DNA of 64,000 bases from Beaufortia kweichowensis (Eukaryota; Chordata; Actinopteri; Cypriniformes; Gastromyzontidae). The DNA is taken from positions 8,011,501-8,075,500 of the forward strand of contig CM032798.1 in NCBI GenBank assembly GCA_019155185.1. Direction: 5' to 3'. A program made the translations under genes and the position numbers. The notes under the pieces are model-generated. The model searched no databases, was not told where the DNA came from, and was given only the letters and a program-made list of their open reading frames with translations. Numbering within the stretch: position 1 is the first letter of the stretch; the number at the start of each line of letters is the position of its first letter. Of the stretch, positions 11,401 through 25,700 are shown piece after piece.

Positions 11401-13589
11401 AAAGAAATATGTTTGGAGTTTGGCTAAAAGGTTATATACAAGGACTTCTAAAAATAAACATGAAAATCCATTTGTTTTTGTTGTTTAAAAATCATTGCTT
11501 ATTCCCACTGTTATTTAGTTGTATATAAGGGGCTGCAGTGTAATGCTAAGATAAGCCTTAGATGTTGTAAGGATAGCCGTCAAACCTATTTGATATGTCC
11601 CGATTGATTTATGGTTCATGATAAGCATCTCCTTTCAGGATGCAAAGGCTCGGGTGACAGGCCTGAATGTTACTCCTGGGAGCAAAATAACAGCTTTTTG
11701 AAAAGCTCCTTTTTTAAATTAAGTGAACATCGTAACCTTCAAGACCTTTAGGATGTATGTGTAGTTGTATATTTAACTCTTCATGGCTGTTTTATGTCCA
11801 TCAATAGCAGCTCTACTGCTGTAAAAAATGAGGCAAACTTTTATCAAAACTGTAACTTGTTTAATAGCAGAATCAAACAAGACAGACTGAAAAAGGCTCG
11901 GCGTGCAATAAACAATAGGATAAATTTGATATGCGGAAAAGAAATCAATGCCCGTTTTCCATTGCATCTGACACATATAATTATTTCTTTCGTTCTGCCT
12001 TTCTTTCTTTCAGACTCTTCCATCACATCCTTGAAGGGAAGGTCTGTTTGAAATTGGCCTATAATCATTTCAATCATATCAGTAAATTAATAAAATACAA
12101 GCAGCAATCTAGCTTCCTTTTAGCAAATATATTGAAATAACCCCACAGTGATAGAAAATGAAATAACATGTGGTGGATGATGTGAGAGACAGTTTTCATT
12201 TTGCACCAACTTGAAAGGGCGGCGTCAGAGAATTAATTCACGATTTCGGTGTCTTCGGGGCTCTCTTATCAAATCCAGTCGGAATAAGGCAATTTCACAC
12301 ATATGCATGGAGAATCGAGAATTGTATGTAATTATTGCTTTGCACTGGAATCTTTTACAGTGCTAAAGATAAATTAAATGATAAGTATTTTGCATATAAG
12401 CATGATAGCTTTCCTGTGTGCTGAGCAAGTTAAAACACTGACGTATTAGAAATGCGCTTTGGTTACTCTAGCAACTACAGATGTTTATTCCCTATTAAGT
12501 TTTTTTGAGACAGAACTAACTTTCAAGAAATTAGTGCCAACTCATAATTTTTTGGTTCTGGCAAAGTTTGCAGTAGAAAGTTTGCCACCTTAAAAGTACA
12601 AGTAAAGTATTATGTTTCTTTTTGACAGGTTAAAGCCACTTTTTAACTGGAAAGTTTATCTAAGAGAAATGTAATAATATCAGCTTTAGAAATGTCAGTC
12701 TACAATAATTCGCTCCATATTAAGCAAATCTTTATCTTTGTCGTTATTCTTCCTTTCGGTCTGATTCACATCCTGCGCTTTGTTCCGTGTGGTTAAAAAT
12801 AAAGGCCAATTCACGTGTGATTGGGAGCTGTAAGCAAACTCTCTGAACTCGGAAACGCCATTCTGCTTAAAACCCTTTGATGAAGCCATCACTGTCAGCT
12901 CGGATTTTTTTCCTCGCTACATAATTTTTTCAGGCACGTGCAGTATCCACGAAATGTGTGGCTTCCTGCATCTTCTGCTATTTAGAAAGCTTGATTAAAG
13001 AGCAGCTGTCGAGGGATATGATTTTTATCACTGCCAAACAGGTGTAGTCGGACGGTGACAGCAGCGGCAGAAGTGCTCGATGGAGACAAATGGAATCATC
13101 TTTTTTTTTTTCACTTCTATCTGTCTGCTGTTCATGTCTATCTTGGATGCTGGTGTGTCTCCTTTGATTTCTGACCTGAGATGTCCACGTGCAAAGAATT
13201 CTAGAGGAGGACAGCCACAGTGTTCCCACTGAACAGTGGGAAAGAGATGAAGGTGGGTGGGGTGAGATGTGCCGGTGATATGAATAAGTGATAGGAATAA
13301 GTTCTGTTGAAGGACAATTTTAGTCAAAATTGGCACATCTTATCTTGGTATTTATCACACAAATGTTAATATAAAAATTATTTTATATTAAATAATTATT
13401 TTTCAGTCCTGGCTTAATTGTCTAGACAAAATGACATGACGTGTGCTGAGTTAGATAAGCCATTTTTTTATCTTTTAATAAATGATGATGTTGTCTGATA
13501 AACTCAATCAATTTTCACACAGCAACAGGTAAATATATATTTTTTAAATGCTATTTAACAACACTGCCCTTCAGCTTTTACTTTTGCTA
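11401..13589. other. Non-coding DNA with complex patches
   Basis: Patches at about 12200-12330 and 12750-13230 are balanced in composition and non-repetitive, including CACGTG-containing segments near 12810, 12930 and 13180. Overlapping frames of 60-100 codons on both strands at 11770-12140 and 12978-13336 show no recognisable domains. Confidence 0.35.
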
Positions 13590-13920
13590 ATTTTCCTGCA
13601 GCTTTGCATGCCAACTTGCCCGCATGTTTAAATGAGAAGATGCTAAAAGGAGAGAGAAGATCACAGTGCTCTCCACTCCATCTGTCTCTCTCATACATAA
13701 AGCCTCAATTTCCAGCTGTAAATTTTTTCATTACACTGGAATTGAAAGGGAGAGGGGGACTTTTCACTCCACTCCCTGATGAGTTCATACATTTGAAGTG
13801 AGGCTTTGTCAGCCGAGAATTAGCGCACTCCCTTAATGTTCCAGGAGGCAGCCATCACATCTTCAAAGTGAGAGTGAAATAGAAAACTTTACACCCAGTG
13901 CTGCGTGAGGAAAAGAGATG
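13590..13920. promoter_or_regulatory. Candidate conserved non-coding island
   Basis: A complex, repeat-free block beginning near CTGCAGCTTTGCATGCC, with a GGGAGAGGGGGA purine stretch and TTAGCGCACTCCCTTAATG. The 65-codon frame inside (13604-13801) has no known motif. The call is compositional only. Confidence 0.22.
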
Positions 13921-14084
13921 ATGTCAGTAGAAACATATTAGTCACTTTACCAAACTCTTTTTCTGAGGCTCCATGGTTCATGGTTTGTGCAGAAAATAAG
14001 CTTGTATGGTGGAAAGCACAGACCTGAGACAGAGATAAATTGCTGAATTTTGTTAAAATATCTCAAGGTTTTTGATATCAACCT

Positions 14085-14548
14085 AATTACATCACTTTCT
14101 AGAATACTCTATTCTGATTGGTCAGTTCTAGCATTCAGCAATCAAATATTTTTGTTTATTGCACAGCTTGTTTCTGATTTGTCAATTTCAGCACTCTCCA
14201 AAATTATAACCCTTGTGCCCATAGAAATTAATTTTTAAATTACTTATGACAATGAACAACTGCCCATGTCTAACTATCAAGATTTTACTGGAGACAAAAC
14301 ATTTATATACTCCGCGTAAACTATTAAAAATGAATATTATATTACCTCTATATATGCACACCTCTTCCACGAACATCTAAAAAAAAATCGTATCTTTCCT
14401 CTACAGGTACTTATCTAGCACTGCAAAACATTGTAAACTTAGGAAAAGCACTTCTTTGCACTATTGTTTTCTCTTTTCGCTTCATTGTCTCCTAATAAGT
14501 CGCTTTGGATAAAAGCGTCAGAAAAATGCCTAAATGTAAAATGTATAA
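14085..14548 (+). repeat. Dispersed retroposon-like repeat with LINE/SINE-type 3' tail
   Basis: It begins near TACTCTATTCTGATTGGTCA and continues through ACTCCGCGTAAACTATTAAA and CTCTTCCACGAACATCTAAA to the tail AAGTCGCTTTGGATAAAAGC (about 14498-14517), then GTCAGAAAAATGCCTAAATG. I know this tail from the ends of many fish LINEs and SINEs, and the body matches repeats I recall from cyprinid DNA. The left boundary is approximate. Two overlapping frames inside (14050-14238, 14188-14376) are not genes. Confidence 0.65.
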
Positions 14549-15328
14549 CAAGAAGGAACAGTCAGACGTCATTATACCTTTTTTTAATAATCATTGACTC
14601 TCTGCACATTATTCCTTATATAACCGTCTTCACCTGCCACGTTGACCATCATGAGGTCCCTTATAAACCACTACCATAATAACATAAAAACCTCACAGTG
14701 GACTTTATTTACAGACAAAAATATAACCTGTCCTTATAGAAATGTGTTGCTCAGTGACCCCGTTTCGAGCCAAAGGACACATTAAACCTTTCCTAAGTGT
14801 ATACTTAGCTCTGGAGACCTATGTAGTTCATTTAATACTGATTGATAGTGGCAGGGAGCAGGTGAAAACTTAAAACTGTTTGCTTAATACAAGTTTACAG
14901 ACCAACTTTTTATCTTTCATTTAATTTGTGCAACTTCTGTGCCTAAATAAACCAGCACGTTTGAAGAAACAGGCCATAAGAGGGGTTGGCATGTTGTTGC
15001 TTCTTTTAAAAGAAGACTGAAATTTCTGCACAAAGCACTAGAAAGCATGCACTTCATTGTAATAGTTTTATTAAATTTTGATGTAATGATTCACCTTACT
15101 TTGAATCATGTGTAAGGTCATGAGAGCATGACCAAAAGGACAAAGCAAAACTGGAACACTGTGCTAGTCTGTGATGTAATGCACCTGCTCATTGAACACA
15201 TTGAACACACATTTCTATTGGGCAGAACCATCAGGCACCTGAGAAGAAGCACTTCATGTACCAGACTCATGCTGCGATCATGGTGACACCCTTTTACAGT
15301 ATATTATAGTTCATATTATATTTCCTTT
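14549..15328. other. Non-coding DNA, nothing assigned
   Basis: AT-rich without frames, repeats or splice signals I can support. Confidence 0.45.
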
Positions 15329-15645
15329 TTAACCCTGTGAATGTCACTGCACATACTGAACATTATATATCAGAACTACAATTTTTAAATTTTGTATAAT
15401 TTTTTAATGTCAGATATTTTTTATAAAAATTATAATTCATTTTTTAGTTCACTTTTATTGTTGTGAAAATTATGTCAAATATTTATTCTCGAGTCTTAGA
15501 CCTTTCCATCAATAGATAGTTTGTCATAATTCAATTTAGAATTTAAAATATATATTATATATTAATAAATAAATATATATTATATATTAAAATAAATAGT
15601 GAAATAAGTTTATCTCCTGTGGAACAGTGACAGTTAACAGGTTAA
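15329..15645 (+). mobile_element. TTAA-flanked MITE-like element, copy A
   Basis: Starts TTAACCCTGTGAATGTCAC and ends GTGACAGTTAACAGGTTAA, so the ends are inverted repeats of each other and both terminate in TTAA. Internally it has GAGTCTTAGACC and TAGTTTGTCAT, shared with copies B and C. An AT palindrome-rich stretch (TATATATTATATATTAATAA, near 15550-15595) looks like an internal expansion. It codes for nothing. TTAA at both ends suggests piggyBac-type mobilisation, which is inference. Confidence 0.8.
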
Positions 15646-18600
15646 AGGTGTTTCGATTTATATGGTATCAGACAAATAACAGACCAACAAGCAGTACAAA
15701 GTCTAGTTTTACAGTTTTACAGAATAATAGGAAGTTATCAAGAGGCCGTGCATTATCGCTATTTATCGTGATGACTCAAGGTAAACTTCGAAAGAAATTT
15801 TTATATCAAGATCACAATTTGTGATCTAAAGAAAAACAAAGAGGAAACACCATAATGCTGTGCCTTGGAAGCAGTCATTATTTTTGTGGTTTTGTTTGGT
15901 GCCATATTGAACTTGCCATCTCCATGCTGGTTTTGCATGCAGTCCTTATGTCACAAATGACTCAAAACACGATAGACATCGTTTGATAAATGCCGCCTGT
16001 TCGTTTAGCTCTCTTTAAGAAATCTCTTTCTTTTCTTTTTACACATTTTGAGCCTATTGTGAAGTTTTTTAAACGATTCCTGTACACAGTTTAGAGGTAA
16101 CATTGCTCATCACCGCTGGCATAAATGCACGATTGCATTTCTCTTACATCAACCTTTATTCTGAAATGTGAGAATGAGGTGTCAAAAACTGCCACAGCCT
16201 CTGGTCACTTTGTTTCAGGCCTGTTGACCCCTTCCTTACAAAACAACTTTGATCTCATTCATTTTTTGTATTTTATTGAAATGCTTGGAGAGACAGGTGC
16301 GGAAAGTGCATATAAGACCAACTTAGAAAAAAAAAAAAAAAAAAACTCTTGGTCTACTGTTGAGGGTTGACTGTGATCGAATTGTTCTCAGCGAAGCTCC
16401 GCAAAGCCATAGGGGCTCAATAAGAGCTTACTTCACTCCTAGACGTCGCAGCGCTGACTGCATGCTGATAGCAATAATGCGACGGACGAAATGAATGAAT
16501 GCATAAATAAGGGGGTTAGAGATAGATCCTTAGATGTGCACAGTGAGACAGGTGTCACACTGAGCCATGTGTCTTTGTGAGCTGTGCTCATTAGCGGGCT
16601 TCTTGGTCTACTTTAAATGCGACTTCTCTCAGAACTAAATAGCTCCCGGAGAAGGACCATGAGAGGTTCCTGCTGAATTTTCAGAAAGTTTCTCACCCTC
16701 AAGAAACTCAGCTGAGATAATAGTTCTGGCAACGGATGCCGCAAGCACTTAAATAAATTCGAGACAGGTACGTCATGTAGATATGAACCGAGAGGTTGGC
16801 TAATGTTTCAAAGACAAATTTTATTTCCTCACTGTAGCACTGAACAGGAAGCACCCTGAAACTGGATGTGCATTGCAAATCTACACGTACTGTATTTGAC
16901 AGTCTGTTTTGGTTAAACGTTTATTAATTTCTTAGTGAAGAAATGGCAGTGATTTTAGAATTGACAGTTTTATGCCCCACTGTGAGAGAAATATGAATTC
17001 AAAATACCTTTCTGCATTACTGTTCTTTCACAACAAGCAACTCGGAAAGGTTTCAATTTCTCATCCTTAAGCAAAGCATTGTCATTGAATCCCCAGTTGT
17101 CCTCTAATGCTGTTTATATGGAAATCACTGAATTCATCTGCTACTGATTTAATTACAGTATTTCAGATGTTTACTGGGCTGAAGTTTCCTGGCATTACAA
17201 ATATTCTTTGGTATTGGTGTCTTGGATATAGCCATGTCCTACTTTAAAATCTCACATTGCGAAACATGAGTTGGCTCTAAAAGCTGCAGTTTAGACTAAT
17301 ACATTTTCATTTTGTGATGATCCAACTTAAGGTCTTCAGTCTCTCTTCTCTTCCTGGTCAAAATGAGCAGAAACTATGCATAAACACTGTTACAACATTG
17401 TGAAAAAGACCAATATCAAAGATGTTTTATCCCATTTTTGGAAGCAAAATGCAATTATTAAACTTATTACTACAATTCTACAATGATTTTTTATGTTATG
17501 TTATGTTCTGCTGAAATGTGTAAAATTGTTTTAATAATATAAAATGTGTTAAACAGAGCTGAATGTACTACAGCATTATTGCCAGCTAAAAGCATTTTGA
17601 AATTATCCAAAAAATGTTTCATAAACAAACACCTGCTCGTTTTAACAGCAAGTACCAAAATTGTGTTTAATTAGACATCACGTCTTCCTGTAAATGTAAG
17701 ATGTGACATTCGGATTATTATAGTGACAGACAAGTGGGTGATTCAAAATTATGGGGTGTCACATACTAAGAAACAGCACTTGTGAATCAGTCAGTCCATC
17801 TATGGAACATATTCTGTTGAAATGAAAGTCTTCTCTTCATTAAAAATACTGGGGCCATTATTTATGAAAAATTGTGCCATTACTATTAAAGTTTCACCAA
17901 GGTTTCATCTTTAAGAGATCAAATGTAATAGAATTCTCACTTTGCCTAATTTAGAGTATATGAACAGACCTCTTCGATGTTCAGTTCAAATGACTCATGC
18001 TTTGTCTTACTCAATTATTTCAATTCAGAGTATGTGGATATTTATTGCAATTTATCGGCAATTATTAAACCTAATGCACACTTTGTATGAAAATGCATAA
18101 ATTTTAAAACTCAACTTTTAAACCATATTAACCCTAAAGTCGCTAAACAGCATATCCAAAATGGCATCACAGTGTATTTCTTGTGTTTGCTCTTTGATTC
18201 TCTTCCACTCTCTTTGCTCACATGTTGTATTTTGATGAAGTTTTTTTTTTTCTGATAAGGACTAAATACAACCCAAACTATGTGCATGACCATCCAGTAC
18301 TGGAAGAAGGTAAAGTTTTTCCATATAGTTAGTTTGAGTAGTTCGCAAAACATTTCCTTTTGTGTTTAATAAAAGAAAGCCATATGGTTTTAGAAAAAAG
18401 AGGACAGAATTCGTGATTTTAAAAGGAGGAAAAGTATATGCTTTTATGACAATGATGACAGAATTTTCCATTCAACGTTTTACCAGCGTTCCAGGGAACA
18501 CTTTACCAACGTTGATCAAATCAGTTTGATGTCGCTGTTTTATAAGTACTTCCAGTATAGTAAAATGCAAAGATCCAGTAAAGTTACTGTAAGACACACA

Positions 18601-19369
18601 AACACAACACCCGCCTAAACGCACATTCAGACACATTTGTTGCTCTTACGCCCTGAATTCACATCTCAAAATTAATTTCTTGGGATATACATCAATTACG
18701 ACAGTAAATGGTCCACATGTCAGTGCACACTATTGATGCTGCTAGTTTTTCCATTCATTTAGACCCAATATTATGCTTGTTGAGGCTCTCCAGCTCTTTA
18801 TCTGTGACTCCCACACAGACTTTCCATTTCTAATTTTCTGATAACAACAGAACCACAAACTCCTCCTCTGCATGACACGACTTGAAAAAGGCAAATGGCA
18901 ATAACACTGAAAGTGCTTGTTCTCTGGTAGAAATAGAAAAAACCTACTGTAACAGAGAGTCATGATGAAACAATGAAAGGGTTCGTCAAACCCCTCCCAT
19001 TTCAACTTGATCAACAACAGTGCAGTTTAGATATATAAGGCCCTGTCACTCTCTTCAGTAATCTTTATTGTACCTTTAGATTTAGCTTTTTACTCTTTTC
19101 TTATCTGCATATGCAGGCCATCCTGACAACCCGCCCCATACAACCAGATTATCCCTGGCTAAACAGGCAACCCTCAAAAGATTCCAATCTGTTTTATTTT
19201 TTGCTCACTGCACAAAAAAAGTGCCATCCAATAAGCCAAGCGTGAATAGAAAATGATTAAGTAATCATATTTTAGATTATCCAGATTTAGCATTTTGGAG
19301 ATTTATGAGTAAAACCCACAAAATGTTGTCCTGAGATGCTGAATAGCAGTGCCATTGCTGTGGCTGATG
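15646..19369. other. AT-rich non-coding DNA
   Basis: Contains a poly(A) run at 16327-16345 and a complex patch at 16370-16760. Short frames at 18111-18471 and 18742-19017 resemble no known protein. No exon or named repeat is supported. Confidence 0.4.
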
Positions 19370-20300
19370 AGTCTGGTCCTTCCTTCAGACGCATGGGGCT
19401 CGGAGGGGATTTGAGTAATTTAGCATTCAGATTGCAAATTACACATTATTCACTTCAATTAAGGCTTTAAATCCCACTCACAGTAACACACTTGCTGTAT
19501 AAATTATAGCCTAATATATCATTAGGTCTTTATTACTCTCACAGGACTCTGCCTGTTGAAATCACACATTTGGCGAGAGGCTAGATTTGTGAGTAGCGTT
19601 CTTAAATATATAAAGACTAAGCATTAGGCCATTAACACCCTTGACTTTAATGTTCAGAGCCAGTGTGTCCAGAATAGTTATATTTCTGAGATTTTGTGTA
19701 AGTGTTTTCCAACAAAGCTACACAGTGTTTTAAATAGTATAACAATATTTCTTCACGGTAATAAATGAAAGGGAATGAAAGAGAGCCACGCTATAATCAC
19801 CAAGTGTCTGTATTATGATGAAGAGTTGGCGACACCTCCATTTACCTCCATTTTTAACTGAACAGCTACATTAATTAGAATTATGACTATTCTAATGAGG
19901 ATTCATGAATAATATGTAGAATACGAAATGAGGCCATAAGTTTCCAATTAGCATAACTTCTCTCTCATTTTTCCTTCCTGTAATTTGTGAAATTAAAACT
20001 GCATATTGTGAGCTTTACCTCAAAGAGCCTGTGTCGGTATGATAAACATGCCTAAGTGTAAATATTTTAATCGCTGTTAAACATGATGCGAACAATGAGA
20101 AAATAATGAAGATGAAGTTGAGCAAAAAATTGAACGGAATATGAATTGTGGTAAGCTGCAGAGGGCCGCAAAATGAACGTGGCAACCAACATTAATTATG
20201 ACCGCATGAAATGTGCTTTAGCCATTAAAACACTTTATCACCTTTATCACTTTACGATTATCTTATGCGTTTCAGGAAATTATCATGTTCCTCAAATCCT
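19370..20300. promoter_or_regulatory. Candidate cluster of conserved non-coding elements
   Basis: Repeat-free sequence with many homeodomain-type cores: AATTACACATTATTC near 19436, ACATTAATTAGAATTATGAC near 19868, CCAATTAGCATAACTTC near 19946 and CATTAATTATGACCGCATG near 20190. Such clusters are common in developmental enhancers. I see no coding frame. The assignment is inference from motif density, and AT-rich DNA yields such motifs by chance. Confidence 0.25.
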
Positions 20301-20400
20301 GTTGGTCGGTGGTTTCATTTGAAATGCAAACTGCAAACAGCACCCTTTCATCTGCTCACAGTTTAAATATGTATTTCTAGTTTATGTATATGCATATATA

Positions 20401-21234
<834 letters not shown>

Positions 21235-21720
21235 TATAGCTAACCCCGCTACATAAACTGAATAATTCGCTCTACTCGCTGTCCTACCGCCAGACAGTTG
21301 ATTATGACACGTGACCCCAAAGTAATAACTTCAAGAGGTATCTAGAGGTGACCTCGGAGAATTGCGTGCGCATGAACTTGTTTTGTCAGAGCGATCTGTT
21401 AATGATATGCACACTGGAATTTTTAATTCGACTGGAAGAAAGTACATGACAAACGAGACTCGCGGGGTTGCTCTAGGATACAATTGCTTGGACGTGAGAG
21501 CCAAAAGACATCTCATTGCATTGAATTAATTTAATTTTCACGTTCATAACAACTAACGGCTATGCCGCGTCAGCTGTTTCGTCCAGATTTAACGTTGCGC
21601 TTTGTTTACAACAGAGGTACGGTTGACACGGAGTGACCAAGTGAAGACAGAACTTGGACAGAAGTCAGTTAAAATTCCCTGTTAGTCAAAGCCACGGGGC
21701 GTGTTAACTCTGGATAGGCA
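21235..21720. promoter_or_regulatory. CpG-dense island, possible promoter or young repeat
   Basis: By hand count there are about two dozen CpG dinucleotides in under 500 bp (CTCGCGGGG, GCCGCGTCAG, AACGTTGCGC, CACGGGGCGTG), whereas surrounding kilobases have few. Also present are a CACGTG near 21308 and GAATTGCGTGCGCATGA near 21360. No ATG-led frame with family features follows on either strand. It could be an unmethylated promoter of an unseen transcript, or a recently inserted repeat whose CpGs have not yet decayed. Confidence 0.35.
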
Positions 21721-22503
21721 AACTCTAAAGGACGTTTACAGATTTCTGTTGATAGAATCTGACCTTTTCACCTGTCACCTTTTCATCTTACAACACGGAT
21801 GAAAAAACGATTAGATGTACGGTTACTCCTGTTTGTTTTTGGGTACATTCCAAAGTGTGGCGTAATTCGATTTTAATGGCTGTAAATGCTTTGCCCTTTG
21901 TCAATCGTGACTTCCGTCATGTTGCAGTCTAAACAACAAGCATGGTTGTGTTTTGGTCCGTGCGACAAACGTGAAAGGTGAGGGCTGGTTTTTGAGTGAC
22001 TAAGCTGCCATATCGGCTAATGGGAATCACTTAGAGCTGAGAGACCTGACATTGGGAAGGTGGATTGCATGTGGGTAAAATCATCCAGACAGATCTAAAG
22101 TACGATCAAGAATGGCAGTCCTGACTTTAGATTAGGCTGCAACTCCCACTCCAGAAAGGAAACTCTATCTGTACTGCTTATTCCAGGACCGAGGAGTGAG
22201 TAAACTACAGACATTAACACCAGCTGAGCCTTAGTGCACCTGGGCCAACAGCAATTTTCCCTACTGATGGTGGTAAGCCCCTTTGGCCATTACCCTGAGC
22301 TGACTGCTGTAAGTAAATAACTCTAATTAATGGCATGCACAAATAAGATGCATGACTCATGCATATGTAATAGATCTAAATATATCAAGCACACTGTCCA
22401 TGCAAGTTAATATCAAATAAAATATTGCGCCTGAAATCATGCACTGTCTTTGGTAAATCTAACTGGGGACCTTGATAATGATGATTAATTTGCATCAGGA
22501 CAT
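21721..22503. other. Non-coding DNA, nothing assigned
   Basis: Balanced composition up to about 22290, then AT-rich. No exon, repeat or RNA gene is supported. Confidence 0.4.
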
Positions 22504-22758
22504 TTAAAGAAATAATTCACCCAAAAATGAAAATTCTTTCATCATTTACTCAACCCTTGTGCCATTGCAAACCTGTTTGACACAGGAGATATTTTGAACA
22601 ACATTGGCCCCCATTGACTTACATTGTCTGGACACAAAACCACTGAGACATTTCTCAAAATGTATTTTCACAGAAAAAAATAGTTACATAGGTTTTGAAC
22701 GATGTGAGGGTAAATAAATGATGACAGATTTTTTATTTTTTGGTAAACTATCTCTTTA
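22504..22758. mobile_element. Inverted-repeat (foldback/MITE-like) element, copy 1
   Basis: The left end reads AATAATTCACCCAAAAATGA then TCATCATTTACTCAACCC. The right end, reversed, reads AGATAGTTTACCAAAAAATA then TCATCATTTATTTACCC. The two ends are thus about 50 bp imperfect inverted repeats. Between them is CCCCCATTGACTTACATTGT. I know this vocabulary from a high-copy cyprinid inverted-repeat element. It is non-coding. Confidence 0.85.
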
Positions 22759-25700
22759 GCACTTTTAAATCTCCAAAATTGCTACACACAGTTTCCTGAC
22801 AGTATTAAATAATAGCACATAGGGTAGCTTATATTTAAATATGTTTAAGCTAAACTAAATAATGTGTGTGGGCTTTATTTTCCCTTGTGTAATTTAGGAC
22901 TTACATCTGAAATGCATCGTCTCAATAAATAAAGCTTCCTCAGCCAACTTTTTATTCCTCAGCTGAATAAATAGCACTTTTCATAAGAGTGAAAACAGTC
23001 CAAGTCTTGGGAAAACACTTATTTTTTAGAAGATTTTATGTTGTGTTTACGTATGTCAGTGTAGTAGGGTGCTATGCGTAAAAGTACCATCATATTTTTG
23101 TTTGTAGCCCCTGTCAGCAATGCTGTAGACACAAACCTACTTTCATCTTCATCCAGGAAGTCAGAGGAATTTGCTAAATTGCCTCCTCACATGCATAAAA
23201 AAGGTTCCCTGCTAGTTTTAGTTTCAGTTGAGATGACATAAACGTTCATTTATTTAATTCTTTCACTTTAACAGTCAGTACATGATTCAATCTCTGATTG
23301 TCCGCATCGTTAAACAATTTTAAGCCTGGTGATCAAAGCACCAATGTCCCGTGCTGACAAGCAGCACATGTCCCCTCATCTTTTTGAATGTAACTTCAAC
23401 TTGTTTTTCTACAGAGAACACAAAAGTACTTTTTATCAAAATGTCAAAAGCTCTTTCACGTAAAATAAAAATGCATTGTGATTACTGGCTGTCAAGTTGT
23501 GATTTTGCATAGTTTATATAAAAATAAATAAATGTAAGTAATACATGCCTCTATGCAGTCTAACTTATCCAACTTATATAAGAGGAAAGTTTATTTTATT
23601 AAGTCGATTCTTGTCATGCCTGTAGGGTACCGGGTAAGTCAGGTCCGTGTCTATACCAGACCTTTGACCCCAGTATCAGAGGTCATTCCATACAGTATTT
23701 GAAAAGAGATTTTAAACACATACCATGGTGCATCATGTCATATTCATAAAGTATTTATATGCACTCACTCACTCACTCACTCACCCACACATACACAGAT
23801 ATTTCTAGGTTGGTTGGAAGACAGATAGATACAAAGTAAGAACATCATGATAACAGCAGGGTTTGCAGGAGCTTTTCACCTGACTGTCAGTAGAAGCCAG
23901 CACACAGTCTGTCTAGAGACTCGTGGGAATAGACTCTGTGAGATTATGCTCTTTTAGAGGAGTGGTGTGTAGTGGAGCTGAACAGCCTCTCTCTCTCTCT
24001 CTTTCTAGTACAGTATGTCCCTGCCTTGTTTCATCCTCCCATCCCCCCTTACACCCCATCACCCTTTTCTCCAGACTTTAATCATCTAATTTTCCAAGGT
24101 ATAAAAGTTGGTTGTAGGGTAATTTAAATCCCGAGGAAGAATAGCGCCGTCTCATATTCAGGTCATAATAAAAGGAATTGAGAAAATGTTGGAAAAGGTG
24201 GACTTTCAGGCTTAACATTTGTCCTAAATATATCCTGTCTTTTACAGAAAGATGTAGAACATTATTCCTGAGGAACTGGATGAACTAAATTTAATGAATT
24301 TTATTTAAGAAGTGAATATATTTCTTTAAATAAGCATCAATTTGTAAAAACTGTGGTTTATGGATATAGCAAACATTCTGGACACCATGTAACTAAATAT
24401 ATAACTTTATATATAATAATATATTATTATACTTTAATATATAATAACTTTATTAAAATGTTTAAAAATGTCTTCTTTGGAATAGGTTTTATTTGGAAAT
24501 TTATTGGAATGTATTTGACTTTTGACATTTTTATTTTCAAAAAATTTACACCCATTTACAGATCTACCTTTTATTAATTTTAGTCTAATGCAATAGACCA
24601 AGTCTGTTTAGTCAAATAAAAGAGTTTTAGTCTTTTAATTTGTCTTTTACATTTTTTGTCTGTGGTCTTTGTTTATTCTGCACGGTGTCTTGTTTTATAC
24701 CTCCTTTGCAACAGTGTAAGCTGTAAAAAGAACTATACAAATAAACTTAAATTGAATAACCTACTGAGGTATCAAGTCAATAATATTACATTGGGGAAAG
24801 TTTTGCAGTTTTGATATTCAAAATCCCAAATCACTGACTCTTGAGGCCTACTCGTGGTCTGTTTTCCTTTAAAAGAACAATTAACAATTTTTTTTTTTAA
24901 CAAAATTTAGTAAAAGCTTTAGCTCAAAGCTTCGCCTGTACAGCGATCTCATTTGATTAAACTTCTGCACCTCATGAATATTAATCAACAAATCAAGTCA
25001 TGATAATATAAGATGCATGTCTGTATGTGCTTGTGCTCACGCTTTAGCTGCTGTGAGAGAGATGGTGCGCGGACAGAAAAAACTCTTTCTGATTGGTCAT
25101 GTTTTGTGATTGACAATTGCGCCACGCCCCTTTATCGTGTTCATTGAGGACAATCAAATTGCTTATTACCGCAAGGACACTGTGTTAAAAATAAAGGTTT
25201 AAAAATCATTTAAACTGAGGAGAATAGCAGAAATTACTCCACTTAACTGTGCATAACAATAACTATAATGGTAAAGATACGACATTAAAAACAATATTGT
25301 TTAGATCACTTTCAGAGCATCATGCTCTCTGATCAGGTTCCTGAACGTTGTTTGGCTATTTTTGATCTTTTTTTTCAAAAATGCTTTAAAATAGAGGTCT
25401 TGTGGAGAGGATATTAATGTCCAAATTGTATTTTTAGGGCAGGATATATAATAATTATATATTATATGTATTAGCCAGCTGGCAAGATGCATCACAGCCA
25501 CAAGTAGTTCCACACAGACCTCTATTTGAAACTTATACTGACTGAATCTGGAATATGAATAACATTTGTGTTGAAAGGATGACAACTTCCAACCACTCTT
25601 ATCTTTAAAGAATTTCATGGACCCAAAAGCATATTTTTCCTTTGTTTTTGTTTTTTTGCAAAGCATCAACTAGTGTTCAAGTGACTATTTACATCTTTAG

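Noticed and set aside
25301..25669. 122-codon minus-strand frame
   Set aside because: AT-rich, lysine-rich, without domain or conserved motif. Consistent with chance.
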